The translations under genes and the position numbers were made by a program. Positions 41,265-50,265 of a DNA stretch of 64,000 nucleotides are shown here, in pieces (positions within the stretch are counted from its first letter, which is position 1; each line of letters begins with the position of its first letter). Origin of the DNA: Sediminicola luteus (GTDB lineage: Bacteria > Bacteroidota > Bacteroidia > Flavobacteriales > Flavobacteriaceae); assembly GCF_002514735.1 (NCBI RefSeq), contig NZ_NBWU01000001.1, positions 372,001 to 436,000 on the forward strand. The letters are read 5' to 3'. The notes beneath the pieces are model-generated. The model was given only the letters and a program-made list of their open reading frames with translations, made no database searches and was not told the origin of the DNA.

Positions 41265-42341
41265 ATGTCCACTTTCCACTCCTTAAAAATCATAGATAAA
41301 AAAGACGAAACCGCAGAGTCGGTTAGCCTGGTTTTCGAGATACCCACAACCCTAAAGTCCGATTTCACCTATAAGGCAGGGCAATACCTAACCCTTAGGT
41401 TCCGAATCGAGGGGGAAGACGTACGCCGCTCCTACTCCATTTGCAGTGCCCCGACTAACGATGGCCCCATGCGAATCGGGGTAAAACGGGTTAAAAACGG
41501 ATTGGTCTCCAACCATATCTCCGATACGCTTCAGGTGGGGGACCAGGTGGAGGTAATGCCCCCCAACGGTCGTTTTTTCGTAACACCGGACCAAGCGAAT
41601 TATAAAACCTATTATCTCTTTGCCGCTGGGAGTGGTATTACGCCGATATTGGCCATCTTAAAGACCATTCTCCACCAAGAAACACGCAGTTATGTGTATT
41701 TGATGTACGGTAACCGCGACATGAAATCGGCCATGTTCAAAACGGAGCTCGACGATTTACTGGAAGCCTATAGCGACCGTTTTTTTATGACCCATATCTT
41801 AAGTCGTAGCCGTAGTAGCTGGCTCGATATGCTCCGTAAAAAAGATGAGGACCATAGAAAAGGCCGTATAGACACCCTGTCGGTAAAAGGTTTCGTAAAC
41901 GATTACCAACCCTATGCCCAAGACACCGAATATTATATCTGCGGCCCCGGTACCATGATCGAAAACACCAAAACCGCCCTAAAAGAGATCGATGTACCCG
42001 ACTCGCGAATCCATTTCGAAAGTTTTGGTGACACCACCTCAGAAGCTAGTGGTATTGGGGTATCCCAAGCCCAATTGGAGGCCCATTTAAACGGTGAAAA
42101 GATCAACGTCCCTATGAAGGAAGATCAAACCATTCTACGCGCCTTAATCGAAGCCGGGAAAGAACCACCCTACTCTTGTGAAGGTGGGGTATGCTCTACC
42201 TGTGTCTGTAAGCTGGAAAGCGGTAAGGTTCATATGAAAGCCAACATGACCCTAGACGAAAAAGAGGTGGCCCAAGGCTTTATCCTAAGCTGTCAAAGCC
42301 TTCCCCTAACCGAAAAGGTGGTGGTGCGGTATAAGGAGTAG
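41265..42341 (+). CDS. Rieske oxygenase reductase (FAD, NAD(P)H, C-terminal [2Fe-2S] ferredoxin)
   Basis: A 358-residue ferredoxin-NAD(P)H reductase of the PaaE/class III type. The order is FAD-binding barrel with RRSYSICSAP near residue 50, nucleotide-binding domain with FAAGSGITPILAILKTIL near residue 120, and a plant-type ferredoxin domain at the C terminus with YSCEGGVCSTCVCKL (three of the four cysteines) and the fourth in FILSCQSLPL. It would pass electrons from NAD(P)H to the Rieske oxygenases. It is the only such reductase in the window and probably serves both oxygenases. It stops one base before the converging GH43-like gene. Confidence 0.93.
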   Translation: MSTFHSLKIIDKKDETAESVSLVFEIPTTLKSDFTYKAGQYLTLRFRIEGEDVRRSYSICSAPTNDGPMRIGVKRVKNGLVSNHISDTLQVGDQVEVMPPNGRFFVTPDQANYKTYYLFAAGSGITPILAILKTILHQETRSYVYLMYGNRDMKSAMFKTELDDLLEAYSDRFFMTHILSRSRSSWLDMLRKKDEDHRKGRIDTLSVKGFVNDYQPYAQDTEYYICGPGTMIENTKTALKEIDVPDSRIHFESFGDTTSEASGIGVSQAQLEAHLNGEKINVPMKEDQTILRALIEAGKEPPYSCEGGVCSTCVCKLESGKVHMKANMTLDEKEVAQGFILSCQSLPLTEKVVVRYKE

Positions 42342-42342
42342 G

Positions 42343-43398
42343 TTATTGCTCTTCAAACCGCAACACATAACTTACCGTACTTGCCCCTCCATGAATATTG
42401 GTGCCCGACGGTACGAACAAGTGGGTAGGGCAGCCTTGGGAATCCAATAGTAATTGTGGACGTTCGAATTTACCCCGCATACCCCCATAGTGAAAACTGT
42501 AATCTTTGGGCAAGGTCCCTTCGGGCAAATAGTCTTTCATCAAATGGAACGCTTTGGTTGGCGAACCAAAATTGATACCGTCTTCCGAAGCCCACAATAA
42601 GCCGCCACCCCTTTGGATCATACCATGGTTATCGGTGGTCATCAGGTAAAATTTACCCCCGCAACTAAAGGCATAACCATCTTCTATAACCCGGTCATTG
42701 TTCGTAATCGGTACCGGCAATTGCACATATGGCCCTTCGAGGTTTTCGGCAACGGCCAAACCCATGGTAGAAATTCCCTTTTTCTGGGTTTTGTAATACA
42801 GGTAATAGCCCCCGTTAGTATGGGGTAATAGAGCCGGGTTGTTGACCCCGTTGCCCGGATTAAAATTCCAATAATCGGGGTTGGCGGGAGGTTGTAAGAT
42901 CATACCATCTCGACCTACTTTTTTCCATGGGCCGTAAACCGACTTAGACACCAACATGCCTATGCGCTGATTGGCCGGCATATGTTCCAATCCGTCGTTA
43001 GAGATATAGGTCAGGGCATAACCGTCTGCCACTTTTTTAATATTGGGATTGTGAATTCCCATACGATCCCAACTATGCCTACCCGATGGCGACAAAACCA
43101 CCTTTAAAAATGTAAAGGGTTTTTCGGGATGGTCCGATACGTAATGGGCAATCTCACTATGGGTTTTCCATCCAGGTACCACCCCAATGCTATCGGGCCA
43201 ACGTGCGGCAAAAATATGCACTTTACCATCTTCACCATAAATGGGGGAACTACCCCAAACGTGATAGCCCGGGTCATGTACCGCCACACCAACATATTCC
43301 AATAAATCTGCCGTTCCACCATCGAGGTCTAGGGCTTGTGCATAACCCGAAAGGAAACATAGGAATGAAATGACAATAAAAAAGGTTTTCCGGAACAT
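42343..43398 (-). CDS. GH43-superfamily-like five-bladed propeller, exported
   Basis: A 351-residue protein with signal peptide (cleavage after GYAQ, about residue 21) and the beta-propeller pattern of glycoside hydrolase family 43 and relatives: AVHDPGYHVWGSSPI at the first blade, IHNPNIKKVADGYALTYIS, GVNNPALLPHTNGGYYLYYK and GMRGKFERPQLLLDSQG. The exact family (GH43, GH117 or other) and hence the sugar substrate cannot be told from the sequence alone. It is the last gene of the sigma/FecR/TonB-receptor run and presumably periplasmic or surface exposed. Confidence 0.7.
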   Translation of the reverse strand: MFRKTFFIVISFLCFLSGYAQALDLDGGTADLLEYVGVAVHDPGYHVWGSSPIYGEDGKVHIFAARWPDSIGVVPGWKTHSEIAHYVSDHPEKPFTFLKVVLSPSGRHSWDRMGIHNPNIKKVADGYALTYISNDGLEHMPANQRIGMLVSKSVYGPWKKVGRDGMILQPPANPDYWNFNPGNGVNNPALLPHTNGGYYLYYKTQKKGISTMGLAVAENLEGPYVQLPVPITNNDRVIEDGYAFSCGGKFYLMTTDNHGMIQRGGGLLWASEDGINFGSPTKAFHLMKDYLPEGTLPKDYSFHYGGMRGKFERPQLLLDSQGCPTHLFVPSGTNIHGGASTVSYVLRFEEQ

Positions 43399-43486
43399 TT
43401 TCGTAGTATTTATGTTTGGAAGTTAGTTTAGTTCAAGAAATAACCCATGAAAACTTGTTGTTTGTAACTAAAACCTTAAAATTTGG

Positions 43487-44914
43487 TTAGTCTCCCTTGG
43501 TTTTTCCTTGCTTCCTTTTTTTATAGGCCTTAAAGCGTTTTTCGTAATCGTCGAAATCGGCATCTGTCCAGTCTTTGGTGCGTTTTAGGGGTAGATCTAC
43601 CGCCTCTTTAACCCCTTGGGGCGCTTGTTCGGAAAAGGTATTACGCCCCCGATAATCTTTTTGTAACTCAAAAGCATCGTACAAATCGCCAATGGCGGTA
43701 TAGGCTTCGTACCTCAGCGTATTATCTTCAATCTTAATCAATTGATACAGCTGGGTGTTAGAGGCCGAACGGTCTACCCAAGGGTAAAAACTACTGTCGT
43801 ACATCTTGGGACCACTGACCGATACCACATACACCGGGCCTTTGTCCCCTTTGTATTGGGCGCCATAGTCTTTGTTGGTACCACGCCCATAGGTATGATC
43901 GTGCCCTTGGAGCACCAAATCTACCCCATACTGCTCGTACAGCGGTTGCAGGGCCGTCCGTAGTTTTAGGTTTTCGGGCCCCTTACGAGCCGAGTACAAG
44001 GGGAAATGATGGGTGACCACCGTCCATTTTTTGGGATTGTTTTTCAACACCTTTTCCAACCATTGGCGTTGTACCTCCATGGTTTCGGGATGATAACGGG
44101 CCGCGCAACTATTTAGACTGATCAGCCGCATATCGTGATAATCGATAAAGTAGACCGTTTCGCGCAGTTCCGGAATTCCCGCGGGCCCATTTTCGGGTAA
44201 ACGGAAGCTCTGTTGCCAATAGGGCGACAATTTTTTATGCCTGTCCAATCGGTCACCGGCCACACTATCGTAATATTCATGATTGCCCGGGGTCATTACC
44301 GAAGGTACGCTGCCATTGATCCAGCCCGCGGCATGGTACCATTCGCCCCATTCCGAATCGCGGTTAGATCGGTTGATCAGATCCCCGGCATGCAACATAA
44401 AATCTACCTGTGGCATAGTACCATAGGCCTCCCTTACCACCCGCGACCACATAGATTTCAACTCGGTTTGGGAATCGCCGAAATAGAGAAAGGAAACGGG
44501 GCCGGCATCGGCCCTGGCAGTCGTAAAATGGAACCATTCACTCCAGTGGCTACCATCGCCCACCCTATAGGCGTATTTGGTATCGGGTTTTAAATCGGTA
44601 AACACCAACTCATGCTGTTTGGCTACCACATGATCTTCCAAATGAGGGATATTCTCAAAAAAACTGGACGTGGCCCATATCGTTTTTACGGATTTTCGAA
44701 AATCGGGCGAGCCCGTGGCCTGTGCGAACTGGGCCTGTGCCTGGGTTACCGAAGTATCGGTACGCCAACTTACCGCTTGCGAACTTGCCGGTGTGGCAGT
44801 GAGGGTCAATATAATCCTATCGGGTACCGGGCTAGGGGAAAATTCTCCATTTTGGGCACAAACCCTACTGGAAACCATGACCAAAGCCATAGCAAGCATT
44901 ACATATTGTTTCAT
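43487..44914 (-). CDS. Purple-acid-phosphatase-like metallophosphoesterase, exported
   Basis: A 475-residue exported phosphatase; the start is the ATG giving MKQYVMLAMALVMVSSRVCAQ. An N-terminal fibronectin-like domain (about 30-130) precedes a calcineurin-like metallophosphoesterase core: FLYFGDSQTE, DFMLHAGDLINRSN, MTPGNHEYYD, VVTHHFPLYS and VLQGHDHTYGRG. This order of metal ligands is complete. The C-terminal 70 residues are basic. It lies 101 bp after the TonB receptor, behind a hairpin with a T run, and 88 bp before the GH43-like gene. It could release phosphate from a sugar phosphate or phospho-ester ligand imported by the receptor. Confidence 0.85.
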   Translation of the reverse strand: MKQYVMLAMALVMVSSRVCAQNGEFSPSPVPDRIILTLTATPASSQAVSWRTDTSVTQAQAQFAQATGSPDFRKSVKTIWATSSFFENIPHLEDHVVAKQHELVFTDLKPDTKYAYRVGDGSHWSEWFHFTTARADAGPVSFLYFGDSQTELKSMWSRVVREAYGTMPQVDFMLHAGDLINRSNRDSEWGEWYHAAGWINGSVPSVMTPGNHEYYDSVAGDRLDRHKKLSPYWQQSFRLPENGPAGIPELRETVYFIDYHDMRLISLNSCAARYHPETMEVQRQWLEKVLKNNPKKWTVVTHHFPLYSARKGPENLKLRTALQPLYEQYGVDLVLQGHDHTYGRGTNKDYGAQYKGDKGPVYVVSVSGPKMYDSSFYPWVDRSASNTQLYQLIKIEDNTLRYEAYTAIGDLYDAFELQKDYRGRNTFSEQAPQGVKEAVDLPLKRTKDWTDADFDDYEKRFKAYKKRKQGKTKGD

Positions 44915-44929
44915 AATATATAGATTGTT

Positions 44930-44957
44930 AAAAAAGGAGGGCCATGATCGACCCTCC
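44930..44957 (-). terminator. Terminator between TonB receptor and phosphatase genes
   Basis: GGAGGG-N10-CCCTCC with six T residues following on the minus strand. It lies in the 101-bp gap, just before the phosphatase start. It should reduce transcription from the receptor into the phosphatase gene, leaving little room for a separate promoter, so an attenuator role is possible. Confidence 0.7.
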
Positions 44958-45015
44958 CTATATAAGCTAGGCAACACACACCTAGCAACTCAAACCAACT
45001 CCAATTGAACCTGAA

Positions 45016-48000
45016 TTAAAACTTAAAGCGCAGACCGGCCAACCAACGGGTACCGTTGATCTCGTATTGGTTCAATCTATTGGGAATACCATCGAGGTAA
45101 CTGCGGTTGCCCTCATTGGTGATATTGATCCCTTCTATGGTAAAACTGAGGTTTTTGGTAATCTCATAAAAAGCCGAAAGATCGAAACGCTGGTTCGCAT
45201 CGGTCCACCTTCCATTGATCCCCCTATTGGGCGATTCGTTAAAGGCATCGCGGAAATTATAGGCAAAACGGATACCGAAACCATACTTTTCATAAAAAGC
45301 GATGGCATTGTATACCTTTTCGGAAGTTCCCCCAATTACATTGTCGTTTTCATCCTTGGCATCGGTATAGGTAAAGTTGGCCTGCATACCCAAACCATCG
45401 AAGGGCGATGGTAAAAAGGAGAAAAATTGCGAAGCACTCAATTCGAACCCTTTGATGGTTCCGTCGGCATTGATCGGACTGGTCAATATGGCATCTACCA
45501 CTTCGGGTTCCAAGGTTATGGGGTTTAGGATCTCTACCTGAACCACTTCCTCATTACTATCGAATGCGGTTAGATCCTTAACATCTTTAAAGAAAACACC
45601 CGCCGAGAAAACACTTCCGGAATTGTTGTAGTATTCAAAGGAAACATCGACCTGGTTGGCCATAAACGGATCTAATTCCGGATTCCCGTTAAAAGCGTTA
45701 TACGGACCTTCTGAAACTATCTCCCCCGTATCGTCAAATTCGACATCGTTCACATTGAATGCCGCTCGGGTGTCTTCGGGGGCCGGCCGTTTCATAACAC
45801 GGGCCAAGGCCACACGGGTCAGGAACTTATCCGAAAGCTCCAAGGCGATATTGAAACTGGGCAATATCTCGGTATATTGATTGCCCGCCGTAATAATGGC
45901 CCTTTCGAATAGCTCGGAATCGAAATCGCGATCGTTCACCACACTTACCCCGGTAGATTCGAAATCGGTACCTACGACCCTTACCCCAATGTTACCACGG
46001 AAAGGCTTACCAAACATAGTACCCCTAAGGTTCGATTGTACATAGGCCGCCCAAGAATCGAAAGAGGTATTGTAATTGTCCTCGAACAAGCGATCGGTAC
46101 GGTCGGCGGCAGATTCGATCAAACCTTTGGATTGTGCCAATTCATAGGCCGCGTAAGAATCTGGATAAAGAAAGGGACCAAAACCGGCTATTTCGAGTTT
46201 TTCGCCGTAATCGCTAGGGGAATTACGAAGGTTGTCGAAAACCGAACTTACATCTGAGAACTCGCCGGTAAAAATCTGTCCGGGACGGTTTCTATCCTCG
46301 TCACGATCTAAATAGCGGGCACCGAATTCCAGTTCCTTAAAAATACCTTGATTCCAGTCGTAGGTAAAATCGGTTTGGGCCGCAGTCTGTTTGTGATCAT
46401 AAAGATCAAAACTACCCCCGGCACTGAAACTAACGCGGTTATCCGGATTATTAACATCGTAAATATCTGGGTCGTTAATATCGAAATTGGTGGGGTTGAT
46501 GAGGGTAAAACCAGCGTCGCCGCCCGAAAGACGGTATCCAAAGGTCTCCCCAGGGCCCAAAAGCCCGTTTAAACGACTTTCGATACGGGCATCGCCCTTG
46601 GTAATTTCCTCCACGGTATTTTGGGAATAACTTAACCCTAAAGACCCTTTTAAACGATCGGAGAATTGATAGTCGGCCCCAAAGCCAAATAACTTCAACT
46701 CTTCGGTATCTTCCCGAACCGAACTTCTCGACAAAAGTGAAATATCGCTGAACTGGGCCTCGACAATGGTATTGTTTTCATCGACCACAGCAGAACCGGG
46801 CACCAAGACATCATCCATCATTCGGCGCCATTGGATCTCGTTCTGGCTAAACTGTCGGAACTTTTTCTTTTTGGATAGGGTTCCGTTAAAGTAGAGGTTC
46901 AACTGCTCGGTAGGTTGATATTGAAGTGCCAAATTAAAAGTGGCCTGATCGTTTTCCCTCTCGTTATATCGGCTCCTCGATTTTTCGGGATACAGGAACT
47001 CTTGGCCATCCTGACCCAAATCGGTATCGCGGTACCCACCCGACCTATCGTCGTGATAGGCATCCCTTCGGTACTTTCGCTTTCCGCCCTGAAACCCGAG
47101 TATGACCCCGAACTTATCGTTGAAAATGTGGCCCAATTGCACCGAACCATCTGGGGTTACACTGCCCTCCAAAGATTCGTAATTGGCCCGTAACCTACCC
47201 GTTATCACGGTTTCCTTTTCCAGCTCCAAGGGTTTGGCGGTCACAATATTCACGGTACCCCCGACACCACCTTCGATCTGTTTGGCGGTCGGACTTTTAT
47301 ATACTTCCAAAGAGGTGGCGAGATCGGCCCCAAGCAAGCCTACATCGAGCCCGTCGCTATCGTCGGCCGCCGCCCCTGGACCAATACCCGATCCGTTTAC
47401 GGTGATTTTGGTAAAGAAAGATGAAAGTCCGCGTACGCTTACCTCCCGGCCCTCGTTATCTTGGCGGGTCAGTTGTACCCCGGTTACCCGCTGTAGGGCA
47501 TCGGCAATATTGGGATCGGGCATTTTACCCATATCTTCGGCAGAAATCGCGTCTACGACCTGGTTAGCCTCCCTTTTGATCTTGGAAGCCTTGGCAAAAC
47601 TGGCCCTATAACCGGTTAGTACCACCTCATCGAGTTCGGCGGCATCTTCCTCCATGCCCACATTCAAGGTCTTGGAACTGCCCACAGACTTTTCAATGGT
47701 CTTAAAACCCAAAAAGCTAAAAACCAATACATCGCCGGATTGGGCTTCAATCTCGTAGGCTCCGTTGAAATCGGTGATTACCCCACTCGAAGATCCTTTA
47801 ACATGCACCGTTACGCCCGAAAGTGGCACGCCCTTATCGTCGCGTACTACCCCCTTGACCAGGGCCTGAAAATCATCGGCACTCGGCCAAATGTAGTCCA
47901 GAATCGATTTGGGTTTGGGCCGTACCCCTTTGATCAATACTTGTTTTTTAATGATATCGTACTCCAAGACCTCATCGGGAAACATCAGATCCAGTACGTC

Positions 48001-48279
48001 TTTGATCTTTACTTGTTCTACCTTTAGATCCATACGACGGGCCGCATCGATCTCCTCGGTTTTGTAGAAGAACGAAAAATCGCTTTGGGCCTCGATCGCC
48101 TCAAAGATTTCGGCCACCGACGCATCGGTAAGATCCAGACTGACTTTTTGCTTCTGGGCATAGGTATTGGCCTGTATTTTAAACAGCGCCAAAAGAATTA
48201 ATAAGGCAGAGAGCTTCATTTTTCTGTGTTTTTTCAGAAAGCCCCTGAGTACTCGGGGGAATAACCTCGAATTTTCCAT
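45016..48279 (-). CDS. TonB-dependent receptor with N-terminal signalling (STN) domain
   Basis: A 1087-residue outer-membrane receptor (ATG at 48279, MENSRLFPRVLRGFLKKH, preferred; MKLSALL further on also possible). The order is long leader/signal sequence, STN/Secretin_N-like domain (about 45-125: FEAIEAQSDFSFFYKTEE), CarboxypepD_reg-like domain (about 145-220), plug with DALQRVTGVQLTRQDNEGRE, and a large barrel. The plug and MPDPNIADALQRV motif resemble the Caulobacter/Xanthomonas-type TonB receptor family. No SusD partner exists. With FecR and the ECF sigma factor directly upstream it completes a cell-surface signalling system, in which ligand binding would activate the sigma factor. Confidence 0.92.
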   Translation of the reverse strand: MENSRLFPRVLRGFLKKHRKMKLSALLILLALFKIQANTYAQKQKVSLDLTDASVAEIFEAIEAQSDFSFFYKTEEIDAARRMDLKVEQVKIKDVLDLMFPDEVLEYDIIKKQVLIKGVRPKPKSILDYIWPSADDFQALVKGVVRDDKGVPLSGVTVHVKGSSSGVITDFNGAYEIEAQSGDVLVFSFLGFKTIEKSVGSSKTLNVGMEEDAAELDEVVLTGYRASFAKASKIKREANQVVDAISAEDMGKMPDPNIADALQRVTGVQLTRQDNEGREVSVRGLSSFFTKITVNGSGIGPGAAADDSDGLDVGLLGADLATSLEVYKSPTAKQIEGGVGGTVNIVTAKPLELEKETVITGRLRANYESLEGSVTPDGSVQLGHIFNDKFGVILGFQGGKRKYRRDAYHDDRSGGYRDTDLGQDGQEFLYPEKSRSRYNERENDQATFNLALQYQPTEQLNLYFNGTLSKKKKFRQFSQNEIQWRRMMDDVLVPGSAVVDENNTIVEAQFSDISLLSRSSVREDTEELKLFGFGADYQFSDRLKGSLGLSYSQNTVEEITKGDARIESRLNGLLGPGETFGYRLSGGDAGFTLINPTNFDINDPDIYDVNNPDNRVSFSAGGSFDLYDHKQTAAQTDFTYDWNQGIFKELEFGARYLDRDEDRNRPGQIFTGEFSDVSSVFDNLRNSPSDYGEKLEIAGFGPFLYPDSYAAYELAQSKGLIESAADRTDRLFEDNYNTSFDSWAAYVQSNLRGTMFGKPFRGNIGVRVVGTDFESTGVSVVNDRDFDSELFERAIITAGNQYTEILPSFNIALELSDKFLTRVALARVMKRPAPEDTRAAFNVNDVEFDDTGEIVSEGPYNAFNGNPELDPFMANQVDVSFEYYNNSGSVFSAGVFFKDVKDLTAFDSNEEVVQVEILNPITLEPEVVDAILTSPINADGTIKGFELSASQFFSFLPSPFDGLGMQANFTYTDAKDENDNVIGGTSEKVYNAIAFYEKYGFGIRFAYNFRDAFNESPNRGINGRWTDANQRFDLSAFYEITKNLSFTIEGINITNEGNRSYLDGIPNRLNQYEINGTRWLAGLRFKF

Positions 48280-48369
48280 AAATTTGAAATGATTTTGATT
48301 GGTAACGTAATTGAAATCGATCCTACCGGGTAACATGGCCGTGTTTCCCGGTTTTTATTTTTTCTATAC

Positions 48370-49476
48370 TCAGTTGTTTTTAGGGTTATATATGTAGATT
48401 TTATTTTCTGCTATATGATAGTCGAAACCGACGCTTTCTTGAAACACTTCCAAGACCTCATAAATGTCCTCATCGGTAAAGCGACCACTAAAACGGGTCT
48501 GTTCCATGGCCTTGAAATCATTGATTATACTCACATTGTACCGGCGTTCTATACCGGAAACGATATCGCCAAAGGCCTGGTCGCGGAACCTAAAGATGCC
48601 TTGGGTCCAGTCGAGATAGTCGTTGGGATCAACCGTTTGTTTTTGAATACCACTAGATGATAGCGCCGCCATTTCGCCCGGCACCAGATTTAATACGGGG
48701 CTTCCGTCGCCTTCGCCAACCTGTACACGACCTTCTACTAAAACCACATAGTTTTCCTTCGCAAAGCTATTAACGCCGAATGCCGTGCCGAGTACTTCGA
48801 TTTGCATCCCATCTATAGCTACCACAAAAGGTCTTTCGGCATCTTTGGCCACATCTAAATAGGCCTCCCCGGTAATGGAAACCTGTCGTTGTCCCGTTTG
48901 GCCGAATTTAACCGGAAACTTTATGGAACTTCCCGCATTAAGTCGCACCGCCGTACCATCGGAAAGTTCTAATGAAAATGTTTTTCCATGAGGTATCCGT
49001 AGTTCGTTATAAACCAGGGTGGTAGCCGAACCTTTTTCGTAACTCAGGGAGTTTTGGTGGTGAATGGCCTTACCCAAGCCGTCGAAATCTATACTTTCGA
49101 CTTTCCCGGACTCCGTTAAGGGTATGGCACCCGAGTCGGTAGTTAAAACAATACGGTTCTCGGGAAATTGTAACTGTGGTACTTCTTCTTTTACCCACCA
49201 TGTTCCCAGGCCATAAAGTCCGATCAAAATGGCGATCGCTGCGGCCAATTTTAACCAAAGCCTGCCGCGCCCCTTAAGTGAATCTTGACTTAATCTGTGC
49301 TGGAAATCGAGCCAGAGTTCATCCGCTATGGTATCCTGCTCGCTTAAAATCGCTTCCTTGGTCTTCGATTCGTTTTGAAAGGACTCCAGAAAAGATTCCA
49401 ACAGCAATTTCTCCTCAGGGGAACAGTTGCCAGATTGGTATTTATCGAAAAGTTCTTGGGCCTTTTTCTTGTCCAT
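48370..49476 (-). CDS. FecR-type anti-sigma factor
   Basis: A 368-residue inner-membrane regulator: cytoplasmic N-terminal part with an FecR-like LFDKYQSGNCSPEEKLLLESFL region, one membrane helix (about 82-102), a periplasmic FecR domain (about 150-270, including VEVLGTAFGVNSF-type segment) and the C-terminal DUF4974 domain (FSGRFTDEDIYEVLEVFQESVG). It receives the signal from the STN domain of the receptor encoded just downstream and controls the sigma factor encoded upstream. Confidence 0.92.
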   Translation of the reverse strand: MDKKKAQELFDKYQSGNCSPEEKLLLESFLESFQNESKTKEAILSEQDTIADELWLDFQHRLSQDSLKGRGRLWLKLAAAIAILIGLYGLGTWWVKEEVPQLQFPENRIVLTTDSGAIPLTESGKVESIDFDGLGKAIHHQNSLSYEKGSATTLVYNELRIPHGKTFSLELSDGTAVRLNAGSSIKFPVKFGQTGQRQVSITGEAYLDVAKDAERPFVVAIDGMQIEVLGTAFGVNSFAKENYVVLVEGRVQVGEGDGSPVLNLVPGEMAALSSSGIQKQTVDPNDYLDWTQGIFRFRDQAFGDIVSGIERRYNVSIINDFKAMEQTRFSGRFTDEDIYEVLEVFQESVGFDYHIAENKIYIYNPKNN

Positions 49477-49554
49477 TACTACAGGTTCTCATTCCAATAG
49501 TGTCGAGAATAAGGAAAGGGTACTACTTGAATCCGAAAAAAAAATGAAAATTTT

Positions 49555-50106
49555 CTATAGCCCCCAAAAAAGTAAGAGTATGGGCCAAACGATATTCTCC
49601 TGAAGATTTTCGCGGAGAACGCCCAGGGCATGGGTAATATGGTTTTTCACCGTTTGCAGGGAAACCCCCATTTTTTCGGCAATTTCCTTGTGGGTCTGAT
49701 CATCGAACCGACTGAGTTCAAATGCCTGCCTACACTTGGGCGGTAACTTGGCTATTTGAGATTTGATTTCGCGTTGTAATTCGGCCATTTCCATTTGGGC
49801 ATGGGCCGATAGGCTACGATCTAAAATCTCTAATCGGGCCAGATCTTGTAGACTCGGACCCTTTTTACGCAAATGCGCAAAGAGTTGGTATTTTACCGCT
49901 TGAAACAGGTAGGCCCGAGGATTGGCCAAGGTAATTTGGTCCCGTCTGACCCAGAGCTCGGTAAACACATTTTGCACCATATCGCGGGCCAATTCTTTAT
50001 CGCCAACCACATTCTGGGCATAGCGCAACATTTCGGAAGCATGGGCCTTATAGACCGCTTCGAATGCCTTGGGGTGTGCTAAAATCGTTGTGGTTTTCGT
50101 TTCCAT
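49555..50106 (-). CDS. ECF-type RNA polymerase sigma-70 factor
   Basis: A 183-residue sigma factor with sigma region 2 (MLRYAQNVVGDKELARDMVQNVFTELW) and sigma region 4 (LPPKCRQAFELSRFDDQTHKEIAEKMGVSLQTVKNHI). It belongs to the group that accompanies FecR in Bacteroidota. It is the first gene of the sigma-FecR-receptor run and presumably drives its own operon and the phosphatase/GH genes. Confidence 0.93.
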   Translation of the reverse strand: METKTTTILAHPKAFEAVYKAHASEMLRYAQNVVGDKELARDMVQNVFTELWVRRDQITLANPRAYLFQAVKYQLFAHLRKKGPSLQDLARLEILDRSLSAHAQMEMAELQREIKSQIAKLPPKCRQAFELSRFDDQTHKEIAEKMGVSLQTVKNHITHALGVLRENLQENIVWPILLLFWGL

Positions 50107-50265
50107 TTTTAGGCCCGTTCAACAACAGGAAAATCCCTTCTAGAATTCGGTATCCCTATCTGGTTTGCCAATTTAGCAAAAGAAGACAGAATTGGATATC
50201 GAATCCTTATTTTCGGCTATAAGATAATGATTTCTTAATAGTCGAACAGATTCCTAAAGCTGGGA

